64,000 nt of DNA, taken from contig CANLEM010000001.1 of assembly GCA_947489685.1 (NCBI GenBank), positions 62,001 to 126,000 on the forward strand. The letters are read 5' to 3'. The stretch is from an uncultured Aquimarina sp. (lineage in GTDB: Bacteria; Bacteroidota; Bacteroidia; Flavobacteriales; Flavobacteriaceae). The position numbers and the translations under genes were made by a program. Within the stretch, counting starts at the first letter, position 1; every line of letters starts with the position of its first letter. A model generated the notes under the pieces. That model was not told the origin of the DNA and did no database searches. It was given only the letters and a program-made list of their open reading frames with translations. Shown here one piece after another: positions 52,150 to 61,880 of the stretch.

Positions 52150-54696
52150 TTAAAAGTACATTCTAAAGACCAGATTAGGCGTAAAACCAAGAGATTCTTG
52201 CCTTAATATATCTAATTCTACTTCTCCAGTGTTTGGGTTATCATCGGCTCTATAACTTATCGAAATGGGTACTTGTCGATTGTAAAGATTACGAACAGAC
52301 GCTCCCAGTTGCCCTCTCCAATTTCCATTTTGGCCAAAGTTAAAATTATAAGTGGCGGATAGATCTAATCGATGATACTGCGGTAATCGCTTTGCATTTG
52401 CCGCTCCAAATTCGATATCTTCATTAACAAGATCAGCGTCGGTAAATGGTGCTCCGGATCTCCACAACCAACCCAATGAAAATTCCCAGTCATTAAGCTC
52501 TAACGTATTAGAAATTCTAAAATTATGAGTAATATCGTTATTGCCAGAAAAAGAGCCCTCTTGTATCTCAGGAAAAGTATACTGGATATCATTAAAAGTA
52601 TAACCTAGCCAGGTTCTAAAGTTTTTGAACTTCTTTTTCAAAAGCACGTCTACACCAAAAATAACACTCTCTCCAGTAGACAGATCTGTTGTAAGCGTAT
52701 TAAATCCGTTTGTCGCAGATGTAAGACCTTTAATGTTTTTATAGTACCCATCGATTTCTATGTTCCACTCGTTTTGAGAAAATAACAACCCTCCAGAAAA
52801 CTGAGCACTTTCTACTACAGGAACTTCATCGTTGGCATGAATCCATAAATTATTTTCTAAACGTAATTGAGTGTCTTCAAATTCTATAAGTTGACTTATA
52901 GGCTGGTACCTAAGTTCTCCTGTAGCTTTTATTCTTAAAAAGCTAGAAATAGGATATTCGATATTGACTCTAGGCTCGGTGTAAAAATCATCAACCACAG
53001 AATAATGAGAAGTTCTGATACCAAGATTTAAAAAGCCCTTGTTTTTTAAAAAAAGTTTATAATTAAAATATAGGGTATTAGAAGAGTTATTAACCAAATC
53101 CGTTTCGTTAATAGGAGTTTCGAAATCACCTTCCCTTGTAATCGCATAAAATACTTGATTATCCGAAAATTGATACCCTAGTGTTAGCGAATTCTCGGTA
53201 TTTAAGTCATATAGCAGATTTAAATCTATTCCTATATCTTCGACTGTGTTTTTTCGAATGGATTGCTCTTCTATAACTAGTTCCTGCCTTTCTGTAAAAA
53301 GGTAATCGGAGTTGTATTTAGAATAATATCCTTTTAGGCTATGATGAAAATTTTTGGACCACGCTCCAACCCATGAAAAACTGCTTCCTTCATTTGTGAT
53401 TTCAAGATCATCGGTTATAAGATCCTCTTCATCTTCTATTTCAAAATTCAAATCATTATTGGTATAAATACCACTAACCATGATCTTATTATTTTCTGAA
53501 ACATCTATAATTAGTTTAGCACTAGTATCATAAAAGAAGAAATCGTTAACACCGATATCTTCTTCTACCTCTTCTTCATCTTCTTCTGCAGTACCTGGAT
53601 TATCAATAATTTTAGTGTTCTGAAATACTTTTTCAGATAACGCATCATAGGTAGGGCTTTCAAAAAAATCGGTATACGATCGTCTTCCGGATAAAATAAG
53701 TCCAACCTTATTTCCTATAGGCGCTTTAAAAAACACATCGGCATGAGTACCATTAATACCGGCCCCACCGTTAAATTTTTCTGGAACTTCTCTATCACTC
53801 GAAATATCTATCACTCCAGATACGCGGTCCCCGTATTTTGGATCTGCACCACCTTTAAAGATTTTTGCATCCTTAACCACATAGGGGTTAAAGGCCGAAA
53901 TCATACCAAAAAAATGACCTGTATTATACATTTTTATACCATCCCATAAAATTAAATTTTGATCCGGAGAACCACCTCTAATCTGTATGCCTGTTGCTGT
54001 CTCGTCGGGACTATTGATTCCTGGGATAAGTTGTATGCTTTGCAAAATATCGGGTTCGCTCTGACCTGGCAAAATTCCAAGATTTTCATTCGTTATTTTA
54101 AAAGACCCATCAATACTTTTGTCGATCCCTTTGGTAATATATTCTACAATTAAAACCTCTTCTAGAGTAGTACTTTCTACAAATACAGGTATCCTGGGGC
54201 AATCCGAAACTTTAAAATCCGAGGCCGTAATGACCTTATCCCTATAGCCAACGTACTGAATTCTAATGGTCTCGTTCTGATCTATGTTTTCTAATTGAAA
54301 AAAGCCATCATCATTGGTTATAGTCCCCGTTTTTGTGCTTTCTATTATAATAGATGCAAAAGAAAGTGGCGCATTTGTACTTTCGTCAAAAAGGTAACCG
54401 CAAATTTCTATTCGAGTATCAGGAGCACTCACAATTATTTGTCGATCAGATATTTTTTTGAAACTTAAATTGGTTAATGTTCTAAGCGAATTTAAAACCT
54501 GGTCCAATGGCGTATTTTGAATAGAGAGTGTAACTATTTTATTTTTTACGATTTCGTTACTGAAAGAAAAAATTAAATCATAAGATTCGGATAATTCTTG
54601 TAGTATTTGCTGCAAAGGAGTTTCTTTATATTCTTTGGTCACCTGGGCTTGTATAGAAAAGGCAAAAAAGAGAAGTAATAACAAAATCTTTTTCAT
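52150..54696 (-). CDS. TonB-dependent receptor with STN and carboxypeptidase-like domains (FecA-type)
   Basis: An 848-residue outer-membrane receptor from the ATG at 54696; a GTG at 54705 would add three residues. A signal peptide is followed by an STN (secretin/TonB) signalling domain (~20-75, LQQILQELSESYDLIFSF), a CarboxypepD_reg domain (~100-185, GYLFDESTNAPLSFASIIIE), a plug (~190-305, GIQIRGGSPDQNLILWDGI) and a beta barrel. The STN domain and the FecR/FecI genes upstream on the same strand indicate that it senses its own ligand across the envelope. The ligand is not told by the sequence; there is no SusD partner, so glycan uptake is less likely than a metal-chelate or small-molecule role. 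Confidence 0.92.
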   Translation of the reverse strand: MKKILLLLLFFAFSIQAQVTKEYKETPLQQILQELSESYDLIFSFSNEIVKNKIVTLSIQNTPLDQVLNSLRTLTNLSFKKISDRQIIVSAPDTRIEICGYLFDESTNAPLSFASIIIESTKTGTITNDDGFFQLENIDQNETIRIQYVGYRDKVITASDFKVSDCPRIPVFVESTTLEEVLIVEYITKGIDKSIDGSFKITNENLGILPGQSEPDILQSIQLIPGINSPDETATGIQIRGGSPDQNLILWDGIKMYNTGHFFGMISAFNPYVVKDAKIFKGGADPKYGDRVSGVIDISSDREVPEKFNGGAGINGTHADVFFKAPIGNKVGLILSGRRSYTDFFESPTYDALSEKVFQNTKIIDNPGTAEEDEEEVEEDIGVNDFFFYDTSAKLIIDVSENNKIMVSGIYTNNDLNFEIEDEEDLITDDLEITNEGSSFSWVGAWSKNFHHSLKGYYSKYNSDYLFTERQELVIEEQSIRKNTVEDIGIDLNLLYDLNTENSLTLGYQFSDNQVFYAITREGDFETPINETDLVNNSSNTLYFNYKLFLKNKGFLNLGIRTSHYSVVDDFYTEPRVNIEYPISSFLRIKATGELRYQPISQLIEFEDTQLRLENNLWIHANDEVPVVESAQFSGGLLFSQNEWNIEIDGYYKNIKGLTSATNGFNTLTTDLSTGESVIFGVDVLLKKKFKNFRTWLGYTFNDIQYTFPEIQEGSFSGNNDITHNFRISNTLELNDWEFSLGWLWRSGAPFTDADLVNEDIEFGAANAKRLPQYHRLDLSATYNFNFGQNGNWRGQLGASVRNLYNRQVPISISYRADDNPNTGEVELDILRQESLGFTPNLVFRMYF

Positions 54697-54746
54697 AGAA
54701 TCCACATCTAGTTTTATAGTGTTCTAAAATTTTACTTTTAATGTAC

Positions 54747-55652
54747 TTATTTTATTGAAAGAGAAACCTTGGTTCCATTAACAATATAATCGATTCCCAT
54801 CGGTACTAATACAGATTCTAACGCAATGTTTAGGTCATTATAATTAAAACCACCGGTGAATAATTGATTTTGATCAATAGCATTTCGTACAAATGAGATA
54901 TTGTATTGTATTTCTAATTCGTTAAGAACAATACCTAGAGGAACGCTATTAAATAAACTTTCTCCACGTTTCCATAAAGGTTCTTGTGAAGTAACAGATA
55001 TATCAACAAGTTTGTTGTTTTTTAAATAAACTCCTTGATTTTTCACTAATGTTTTTTGTTGAAGATCTAGGGTAGAGACCCTTACTTTTCCTTCATAGCA
55101 GGCTATTTCAAACTGATCTGGTCGTTGCTTTACATTAAATTGTGTTCCTAATACTTTAACATCACCTAATTGAGTGGTAACAGTAAAATTAGTTCCCGAA
55201 GTTACTTTAAAAAAAGCTTCTCCATCAAGTTTGACAACTCTGTCTTTTGACCAGAAAAAACGTTGATGCGATAGCGTAGAAGCTGCATTAAGCTCAACAG
55301 TACTCCCATCTGGTAATACAAGGGCTAATTGTTCTCCTATACTGGTAGTATAAGTTACTTTATTAAAGAAAAGACCAATAATCAGTACAATAGAAGCGGC
55401 TATTGAGATTGCATATAAAATAGGTCTTAATTTGATTATTTTTCCTTTTTTAGGGGGATTGTCAAGATTTTCTATCGCAGTATGTAATGATTGCTCCAGA
55501 TCAAATGAAGGAGCTTTAAAATGGTTCAAACCTTCTACTATTTTTTCATAGTCATTGTATTCTGGAAGTTTTTTTAGTTCTTCCAGATCGTCGGCGCTTA
55601 GCTCATTGTTTAACCATTTTGCCAAATATGTATTTTCGTTTTCTTCGAGCAT
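54747..55652 (-). CDS. FecR-type anti-sigma factor
   Basis: A 301-residue protein. An N-terminal cytoplasmic helical part (~1-70) is followed by a TM helix at ~80-100 (LYAISIAASIVLIIGLFF), a FecR domain (~105-210, GEQLALVLPDGSTVELNAAS and GEAFFKV) and a C-terminal DUF4974-like domain (~230-301, VPLGIVLNELEIQYNISF). It holds the FecI sigma factor and responds to the STN domain of the TonB receptor encoded 41 bases downstream. The next gene upstream is the sigma factor. Confidence 0.9.
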   Translation of the reverse strand: MLEENENTYLAKWLNNELSADDLEELKKLPEYNDYEKIVEGLNHFKAPSFDLEQSLHTAIENLDNPPKKGKIIKLRPILYAISIAASIVLIIGLFFNKVTYTTSIGEQLALVLPDGSTVELNAASTLSHQRFFWSKDRVVKLDGEAFFKVTSGTNFTVTTQLGDVKVLGTQFNVKQRPDQFEIACYEGKVRVSTLDLQQKTLVKNQGVYLKNNKLVDISVTSQEPLWKRGESLFNSVPLGIVLNELEIQYNISFVRNAIDQNQLFTGGFNYNDLNIALESVLVPMGIDYIVNGTKVSLSIK

Positions 55653-55709
55653 GATTTCTATCTCATATCACAATCATAACAGGCGAGTTTACAAATACCC
55701 TACCTAGAG

Positions 55710-56222
55710 TTATATATTCTTTACCAACTTTCTAAGTTGCTTTAATGCATTATGCATTCTTTTTTCTACTGCTTTTACAGAAATATCAAGCATTTCGGCA
55801 ATTTCGACATATGTTTTCTTATCAATTCGATTTAACAAAAACACTTCTCTTTGTCCTTCTGTCAAATCAGCAATTGCATTTTGAAGGATATCCATAAACT
55901 CTTTCTCTTCCATTACAAAATCAGGAGATTCTATATTTCTATTGCGGTGTGGTAGTTTGCTGTATTCGAGTCTTACTTTTTGATGCGCCACTTGATTTAA
56001 AAATAAATTGTTGGCAACGGTACATAAAAACCCTTTTGCTTTTTCAAAAATGACCTTTTTGCAGTGATGCCACATTTTGATAAAAGCTTCTTGCATTAAA
56101 TCCTCGGCCTGTTCCTTATCACCACATTTATAATACATAAGATTGCGAACAGTTTCTGCATGCGTTTCAAATAACTCTGTAAAAACAGGACGGTCACATA
56201 CAGATTTTGAGGATTGCTCCAT
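55710..56222 (-). CDS. FecI-like ECF sigma factor
   Basis: A 170-residue sigma-70 family protein. Region 2 includes YYKCGDKEQAEDLMQEAFIKMW and region 4 includes LTEGQREVFLLNRIDKKTYVE with the HTH EIAEMLDISVKAVEKRMHNAL. It begins the minus-strand FecI-FecR-TonB receptor unit, with 57 bases to fecR. It differs from the ECF factor at 16140, which belongs to a TPR rather than a FecR anti-sigma partner. Confidence 0.92.
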   Translation of the reverse strand: MEQSSKSVCDRPVFTELFETHAETVRNLMYYKCGDKEQAEDLMQEAFIKMWHHCKKVIFEKAKGFLCTVANNLFLNQVAHQKVRLEYSKLPHRNRNIESPDFVMEEKEFMDILQNAIADLTEGQREVFLLNRIDKKTYVEIAEMLDISVKAVEKRMHNALKQLRKLVKNI

Positions 56223-56298
56223 ATAAAAAAGAAATTTTTTTCGATTTCGGGTAGGGTGAATTTTATCTCACCTGTTATTAACCCAAAAATAACTGATT

Positions 56299-57867
56299 AT
56301 GAATTCTCAAACAAATCTTAAAATTGGATTGTTCTTTATTAGCGCTATCGCAATAATATCTATAGGATTTAAGATAAAACCTGTAGTGCAAAACTATGAT
56401 AGTTTTAGTCCCGAGCAGGTTTATAAAGTAAATTATAATTATTTCTTTAAATCTGGTGATAAAAGAACTTCTGTAAAAACGTTTATCCCTTCTAGTAATT
56501 CAAGACAACGTATTTCAAGAAAGAAAAGTAAAAGCGATAGTACTTTGTCTTTTACCAAAGAGGTGTCGATGCATAATGGTATTAAAGGAATATGGAAAAC
56601 GGATACTACGCATACATTTCATGCATTAAATTATGAATTTGTTTTTGAAGGTAAAACAAAAGCGTATCATATCCCCAAACAATTTAATCAGGTATCAGAG
56701 CAATACAAATCATATCTCTTACCCTCTCAAAATATACAATCCGAAGATAAAAAAATAGATGACTTAGCTGCTCAATTAAGACAGAATACGGGAAATGATG
56801 AGCAGGTATTAAAAAATGTTTTTGAATATGTCTCAAACATACCTTCTGCTCCTATTATTACATTAACAGATGCATTAACTACGATAGAGCAAAATAGAGC
56901 ATCTTGTAATGGAAAAAGCAGATTATTTGTTGCTTTATGTAGAAATCTTGGATACCCCTCAAGAGTAGCCGGAGGGATAATTTTGGAAAACACCAATAAA
57001 AGAACATCTCATGTTTGGGCAGAAGTTTTAATTAATCAAAGATGGATTCCTTTTGACGCCCTAAATAATCATTATGCCAACATACCGGCAAATTATCTGG
57101 AAATTTATAAAGGAGATGAGTTTTTAATTACTCATACACCAGGCATTCAGTTTGATTATACATATCAAATAGATGAATTAAGTCATATTTCATTTTTACA
57201 ATTGAATTCGGAAGAAATCCGTGAATTATCTAGTGTTTCATTATGGCGTTTGGTCGAAGGAGGCATACTACCCAAAAATGCACTTAACTTACTATTGTTG
57301 TTGCCTATCGGAGGATTATTGGTAGCCTTTTTAAGAAATGTAGTTGGGCTGAAAACTTTTGGAGTGTTTCTACCAGTTTTAATCGCATTTTCATTACTAC
57401 ACACAGGTTTTGTTTCTGGGATTTTATTATTTGTTTCACTGATTTTATTAGTAGGGTTACTGTCCTATCCTTTTGACAAAATAGGGTTGTTGTATACCCC
57501 AAAACTAGTCATTTCATTAACAATAATGGTTGGTTTAATGATCATGACTACCATTTTAGGTATTCATTATGATATTGCCTGGTTGACAACCTTAACTTTT
57601 TTTCCAACGATCATCTTAACCATTGCAGCAGAGCGATTCTCTCGGGCAATAGTCGAAGATGGTTATAAGATGGCGATAGATAAATTATGGCAAACACTTT
57701 TTGTTACTGGTATTTGCTATGGAGTACTCTCGTGGTCGGCGTTACCTGCAATTTTGATCATTTTCCCAGAATGCATCCTGCTTATTATAGCAGCGGCTAT
57801 GTTATTAGGACGATACATAGGGATACGATGGGTAGAATTTTACAGATTTAGACCCATATTAAACTGA
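56299..57867 (+). CDS. transglutaminase-like protein fused to a 7-TM domain (UUP1/7TM family)
   Basis: A 522-residue protein. An N-terminal TM (~8-26) is followed by a periplasmic UUP1-like region, a transglutaminase core (~150-260) and seven TM helices (~330-505). This is the 'inactive transglutaminase fused to 7 TM' family that pairs with RimK-like ATP-grasp ligases. In this copy the Cys-His-Asp triad appears intact: C203 in RASCNGKS, H238 in TSHVWAEV, D253 in IPFDALN. The ATP-grasp gene starts 25 bases after its stop. A role in a peptide-amide modification at the envelope is inferred from this pairing. The last TM ends in a basic, aromatic tail. Confidence 0.82.
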   Translation: MNSQTNLKIGLFFISAIAIISIGFKIKPVVQNYDSFSPEQVYKVNYNYFFKSGDKRTSVKTFIPSSNSRQRISRKKSKSDSTLSFTKEVSMHNGIKGIWKTDTTHTFHALNYEFVFEGKTKAYHIPKQFNQVSEQYKSYLLPSQNIQSEDKKIDDLAAQLRQNTGNDEQVLKNVFEYVSNIPSAPIITLTDALTTIEQNRASCNGKSRLFVALCRNLGYPSRVAGGIILENTNKRTSHVWAEVLINQRWIPFDALNNHYANIPANYLEIYKGDEFLITHTPGIQFDYTYQIDELSHISFLQLNSEEIRELSSVSLWRLVEGGILPKNALNLLLLLPIGGLLVAFLRNVVGLKTFGVFLPVLIAFSLLHTGFVSGILLFVSLILLVGLLSYPFDKIGLLYTPKLVISLTIMVGLMIMTTILGIHYDIAWLTTLTFFPTIILTIAAERFSRAIVEDGYKMAIDKLWQTLFVTGICYGVLSWSALPAILIIFPECILLIIAAAMLLGRYIGIRWVEFYRFRPILN

Positions 57868-57892
57868 TTTAAAAACTAAATAAAAGCTACTT

Positions 57893-58780
57893 ATGTTTTC
57901 TACATTTTTAAATATGAAACCACGCAAAAAATCCAAAGTGATAGGCTTAAATGAAAGAAACATTAAGCTTATTTATCCAAATAATGCCAAAAAACATTAC
58001 CCGTTGGCAGATGATAAAGTGCTTACCAAAGAAATTTTGCATCAATACAACATTCCTTGTGCAGAAACCTATGCCGTTATCGAATATAATAGCGATATCA
58101 AAAAGGCCTGGCAAACATGCAAAAAATATAATACAATGGCTATCAAACCCGCTAATGGTTGCGGTGGAGGAGGTATAAAAATCATTAAAAAGAATTTAAA
58201 TGGTGATTGGACCAGTAGCGGAAAAGTAATTACAGAACGTCAAATTTTTCAGCATATGGCAGCAACGATAATGGGATTTTTTTCATTAGGATCCCATGAT
58301 AGGGTACTTATAGAACAATGTATAGAACCTCATCCTTTTTTTCATGAGATTTACCCTCAAGGCGTGCCAGATTTTAGGATAATTACTCTAGATCATAAAC
58401 CATTAATGGGGATGTTAAGAATGCCCACAGATAGATCCGACGGTAAAGCCAATTTACACCAAAATGGAGTCGGGATTGGAGTGGATATGGGAAAGGGGAC
58501 CTTGACCCAGGTTTTTGATGGAAAAAACTATTTCGATTATCACCCAGACAGTAAATTTTTGGTTAAAGATATCCCAATTCCGCACTGGGAAGAAATACTT
58601 GAAATATCAGTGGCAACAGCCAAGGCATTTCCGTTAAACTATTTGGGGATAGATATTGTGATTGATAAGTATAAAGGTCCGCAAATTATGGAAATTAATG
58701 TGCGGCCTGGATTAGGAATTCAATTAGTAAATAAACAAGGGTTAAAAGAAATTATTAATACATCAGAAGACATTATATAG
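57893..58780 (+). CDS. RimK-like ATP-grasp ligase (alpha-L-glutamate ligase homologue)
   Basis: A 295-residue protein. The ATP-grasp fold shows the nucleotide lysine in TMAIKPANGCGGGGIKII, the central FRIITLDHKPLMGMLRMPT, and the metal-binding end in LGIDIVIDKYKGPQIMEINV. It is the usual partner of the 7TM-transglutaminase gene directly upstream, and the outer-membrane barrel gene starts 2 bases after its stop. The family ligates amino acids to a carboxylate using ATP; its acceptor in this operon type is not known. Confidence 0.85.
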   Translation: MFSTFLNMKPRKKSKVIGLNERNIKLIYPNNAKKHYPLADDKVLTKEILHQYNIPCAETYAVIEYNSDIKKAWQTCKKYNTMAIKPANGCGGGGIKIIKKNLNGDWTSSGKVITERQIFQHMAATIMGFFSLGSHDRVLIEQCIEPHPFFHEIYPQGVPDFRIITLDHKPLMGMLRMPTDRSDGKANLHQNGVGIGVDMGKGTLTQVFDGKNYFDYHPDSKFLVKDIPIPHWEEILEISVATAKAFPLNYLGIDIVIDKYKGPQIMEINVRPGLGIQLVNKQGLKEIINTSEDII

Positions 58781-58782
58781 TT

Positions 58783-59916
58783 ATGCAAAAAAGAAAAATA
58801 GTATTTGGATTAATAGGATTACTTACTAGCTGCTTTGCACTTGCGCAAAGTAAAAATAAATTAGAGGTTGAAACTCAAGGAGGGTATGAGTACAATTATT
58901 TTAAAAGCCCTAAAGAAATTCGTGCAGATGGTGTTATACTAACCGAGGATGATTTGATTTCGAGTGGCATGTATCAAGACGTTCGAGTTAAATATAGGTA
59001 TCGTTATAAATGGAATAAAAACAGAATACGATTATCGGCTAGTCCTTTTTCGAGAATATTTTATGAAAACATAGACGATAGTTATTGGAGTTTAGATACA
59101 AGGGCCAAATATGATCATAAGTTTGATAATAAGATAACTGTTTTGATTGAAGCTCGATTTAAAAGAATGAATAGAGAAGGACTAGGAGGGGATCAAGACG
59201 TATTGATTAATCCTTTGGGATATACAAATTACGGGGGAACCACTGGAGTTGAATTTTTACCCTTTAAGAATAATGAAACTACATTCGAGGGTTTTTATAA
59301 TTTCAAAGATTTTGATGCATTTGGAGTAAGAGATTTGCAGTTTGATGAGTTTGGAGTGCAATTTTCGAGCATTCAATCTTTTGAAGTACGTAAACAGGAA
59401 CACAAAATAGGAATTAATGCATATTTCAAAAAACGTAAATATGATACGTTTAATGCTAGCGAGATTGATACAGATGGCCAAAGAGATTGGGATTATATAA
59501 AAGGAACCCTTTTTTATCAGTTGTCATTTGGTGCAAGATTTAAAGTCACTCCCAATGTGTTGTATTATAAAAGGATAGATAACTCAACCGGTCGTTCTGG
59601 GTTTGATCAATTTGGTCCCGGATTAAATATGGTATACAAAAGTAAAACCACAAAAATTCGTTCGTCTTTTTCGTTTATCACCAGAAAGTATAAAGAGATC
59701 GACGCTCGAAACACCGATGGTGCGATAGGAGAAAAACTCAAATACGAATATGCAAATTTTAGTATGAATACGGCTCACAAAATTGGTAATGGGTTTTCTG
59801 TAACAGGAACGCTATACTCTAGGATAAGAAGCACAAATTTTACAGACATAGATGCGCGTTCTTTTAGAAATTATCGAAATCAATATGCAGGTATAGGAGT
59901 TTTGTGGGAGCTATAA
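58783..59916 (+). CDS. predicted outer-membrane beta-barrel protein
   Basis: A 377-residue protein. A signal peptide (GLIGLLTSCFALAQ) is followed by alternating aromatic/polar strands (VRVKYRYRYKWNKNRIRLSA, KITVLIEARFKRM, RFKVTPNVLYYKRI), and the protein ends in a strand with terminal Leu (GIGVLWEL). This is typical of a 14-18-strand outer-membrane barrel. It begins 2 bases after the ATP-grasp gene, so the three genes (7TM-transglutaminase, ligase, barrel) form one unit. A cargo or ligand is not evident. Confidence 0.75.
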   Translation: MQKRKIVFGLIGLLTSCFALAQSKNKLEVETQGGYEYNYFKSPKEIRADGVILTEDDLISSGMYQDVRVKYRYRYKWNKNRIRLSASPFSRIFYENIDDSYWSLDTRAKYDHKFDNKITVLIEARFKRMNREGLGGDQDVLINPLGYTNYGGTTGVEFLPFKNNETTFEGFYNFKDFDAFGVRDLQFDEFGVQFSSIQSFEVRKQEHKIGINAYFKKRKYDTFNASEIDTDGQRDWDYIKGTLFYQLSFGARFKVTPNVLYYKRIDNSTGRSGFDQFGPGLNMVYKSKTTKIRSSFSFITRKYKEIDARNTDGAIGEKLKYEYANFSMNTAHKIGNGFSVTGTLYSRIRSTNFTDIDARSFRNYRNQYAGIGVLWEL

Positions 59917-59950
59917 TATTTCCCTAGTTTTTATAGTTAGTTTTTTTGAG

Positions 59951-59984
59951 TTAAGCGTTACTTTTGTAGCGCTTAATTTTTTTT
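59951..59984 (+). terminator. terminator after the barrel gene
   Basis: TTAAGCGTTAC (59951-59961) and GTAGCGCTTAA (59966-59976) pair over 11 positions, including one G-T pair, around a 4-base loop, and a run of eight T follows. Confidence 0.9.
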
Positions 59985-60004
59985 AAGCTCTTAGATTAAA
60001 GACT

Positions 60005-60361
60005 ATGGCAAGAGATGAAAAACTAAAAGAACGCTGGGATGAGTTGGTCGATAAACTTTCGAACCAATTTGCAGAAGGTGATGACCTAGACCTAGATGGT
60101 ATTATATATCTGATAGGAGTACAGGAATTAGGACAGATACATCGCAAGTTCAAAAAAGACGAAAAATTGGATTTGATGCATATTGCAATTTGTAGACTAC
60201 TAGAGCCATACGGGTATTATGAATTTGAATATTATGATGACGATGGATGGCCACATTATAAGACAAAAGAACAATTACCAACTCTTAAGGCAGGAGAACA
60301 ATCAGTTTTAATGAAAGAAGCTATTGTGAATTATTTTTTGACAAGTTCATACATACAATAA
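60005..60361 (+). CDS. conserved small cytoplasmic protein, function unknown
   Basis: A 118-residue soluble acidic protein. Visible blocks are LKERWDELVDKLSNQFAEGD, LDLDGIIYLIGVQELGQIHR, and FEYYDDDGWPHYKTKEQLP. I recognise it as the kind of short conserved protein that stands ahead of pheS in Flavobacteriia, but I can name no function. It has its own upstream terminator, and the pheS promoter lies after it. Confidence 0.75.
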   Translation: MARDEKLKERWDELVDKLSNQFAEGDDLDLDGIIYLIGVQELGQIHRKFKKDEKLDLMHIAICRLLEPYGYYEFEYYDDDGWPHYKTKEQLPTLKAGEQSVLMKEAIVNYFLTSSYIQ

Positions 60362-60402
60362 AAACAACGTATACAATTACTTCTCGATTTATCGAAATTA
60401 CG

Positions 60403-60410
60403 TAAATTTG
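60403..60410 (+). promoter_or_regulatory. -7 box for pheS
   Basis: TAAATTTG matches the TAnnTTTG consensus exactly, 22 bases before the pheS ATG. No clear TTTG stands at the -33 position. Confidence 0.55.
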
Positions 60411-60432
60411 CCGTTCTATTAAGAAAATAGTG

Positions 60433-61452
60433 ATGATTGATAAGATTAAAGAGTACATAGCCGAGGTAGATCAGTTTAAAGCAAAGACCAAAGAAGATGT
60501 TGAAGCTTTCAGGATTAAGTTTTCTGGAAAAAAAGGATTGATCAATGATTTTTTTGCCGAATTCAGGAATGTGGCTAATGACCAAAAAAAGGAATTTGGT
60601 CAGGCAATCAATGCTCTTAAAATAGCTGCCGAGGACAAAGTTAAATCTTTAAAAGAAGAGTTAGAATCCAAAGAAGAAGAAAAAGGAAGTTATGGCGATC
60701 TTACCAGACCTTCAGAGCCTATTGTTTTAGGATCTAGGCACCCTATTTCTTTGGTAAAAAATCAAATTATAGATATTTTCTCCAGAATTGGATTTAATGT
60801 TAGTGAAGGTCCAGAGATAGAAGATGATTGGCATAATTTTACAGCCTTAAATTTACCCGAGTATCATCCTGCACGAGATATGCAAGACACATTCTTTGTG
60901 CAAACCGATCCAGATATCTTATTGCGTACACATACCTCATCGGTACAGGTGCGATATATGGAAAACAATCAACCTCCTATACGTACTATTTCTCCAGGAA
61001 GAGTATATAGAAACGAAGCGATTTCTGCCAGATCTCATTGCTTTTTTCATCAAGTTGAAGGATTGTATATCGATAAAAATGTTTCGTTTGCAGACCTGAA
61101 GCAGACCCTGCAATATTTTACAACAGAAATGTTTGGAAAATCTAAAATTAGGTTGCGCCCTTCTTATTTTCCTTTTACTGAGCCTAGTGCCGAGGTAGAT
61201 GTGTATTGGGGATTAGAAACCGAAACCGATTATAAAATGACCAAAGGAACGGGTTGGTTAGAAATTATGGGCTGTGGTATGGTTGATCCTAATGTACTTA
61301 AGAATTGTAATATCGACCCCGAAGAATATAGTGGTTTTGCATTTGGGATGGGAATTGATCGTATTGCTTTATTATTATACGGAATTTCGGATATTAGAAT
61401 GTTGAGTGAAAATGACGTTCGTTTTTTAGAACAATTTAAATCTACCTTATAA
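60433..61452 (+). CDS. pheS: phenylalanyl-tRNA synthetase alpha subunit
   Basis: A 339-residue PheS from the ATG at 60433; the GTG just before it (60430) is in frame but unlikely. The N-terminal coiled coil (~1-80) contains FRIKFSGKKGLINDFF. Class II synthetase motif 1 is near GPEIEDDWHNFTALNLP, motif 2 is in RNEAISARSHCFFHQVEGL, and motif 3 is in FAFGMGIDRIALLLYGI. The KGTGWLEIMGCGMVDPNV block is diagnostic of PheS. It charges tRNA-Phe as an alpha2beta2 enzyme; pheT is not adjacent here. Confidence 0.98.
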   Translation: MIDKIKEYIAEVDQFKAKTKEDVEAFRIKFSGKKGLINDFFAEFRNVANDQKKEFGQAINALKIAAEDKVKSLKEELESKEEEKGSYGDLTRPSEPIVLGSRHPISLVKNQIIDIFSRIGFNVSEGPEIEDDWHNFTALNLPEYHPARDMQDTFFVQTDPDILLRTHTSSVQVRYMENNQPPIRTISPGRVYRNEAISARSHCFFHQVEGLYIDKNVSFADLKQTLQYFTTEMFGKSKIRLRPSYFPFTEPSAEVDVYWGLETETDYKMTKGTGWLEIMGCGMVDPNVLKNCNIDPEEYSGFAFGMGIDRIALLLYGISDIRMLSENDVRFLEQFKSTL

Positions 61453-61480
61453 TAGTAGTCCTCTCCTTTTTATTTAAGAA

Positions 61481-61876
61481 ATGAAGAAAGATATAGAAAT
61501 ACCTGTTGTAGAGCATGTATACATTGCAGTAGTCCAAGAATGGAATGAAGAGTTCTTGGCTAAAGATTGGAACTCATACATTATTAATGATCGTGATACG
61601 CCTATAGAGGGAGTACTTGTGGTAACCAAAGGATATGATCAGGAGCGCAAAACTTCATTATTAAGACATGGTATTGGTACGGTCAATGCCAAATCTTCGG
61701 CCAAAATAGAAATGCTTCAGGAAGAATTGTTGGCAATGAATAATGAATTTACCGTTACCTTTTTTGCAGATGGAAAGCTGTATGATAAAAAATATGTTTT
61801 TCGTAAAAATACAATCAATCAAAATGCTTTTCAGGAGTTGCCTGTAATGGATCAAAGAGGTGTTTTGGTGAAATAG
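61481..61876 (+). CDS. conserved protein of unknown function downstream of pheS
   Basis: A 131-residue soluble protein with IPVVEHVYIAVVQEWNEEF near the start, then EGVLVVTKGYDQERKTSLLRHG and FTVTFFADGKLYDKKYVF. The beta-rich text could form a single compact domain. I recognise no named family. It is 28 bases downstream of pheS and probably co-transcribed, with the next gene convergent and 4 bases away. Confidence 0.75.
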   Translation: MKKDIEIPVVEHVYIAVVQEWNEEFLAKDWNSYIINDRDTPIEGVLVVTKGYDQERKTSLLRHGIGTVNAKSSAKIEMLQEELLAMNNEFTVTFFADGKLYDKKYVFRKNTINQNAFQELPVMDQRGVLVK

Positions 61877-61880
61877 AATC

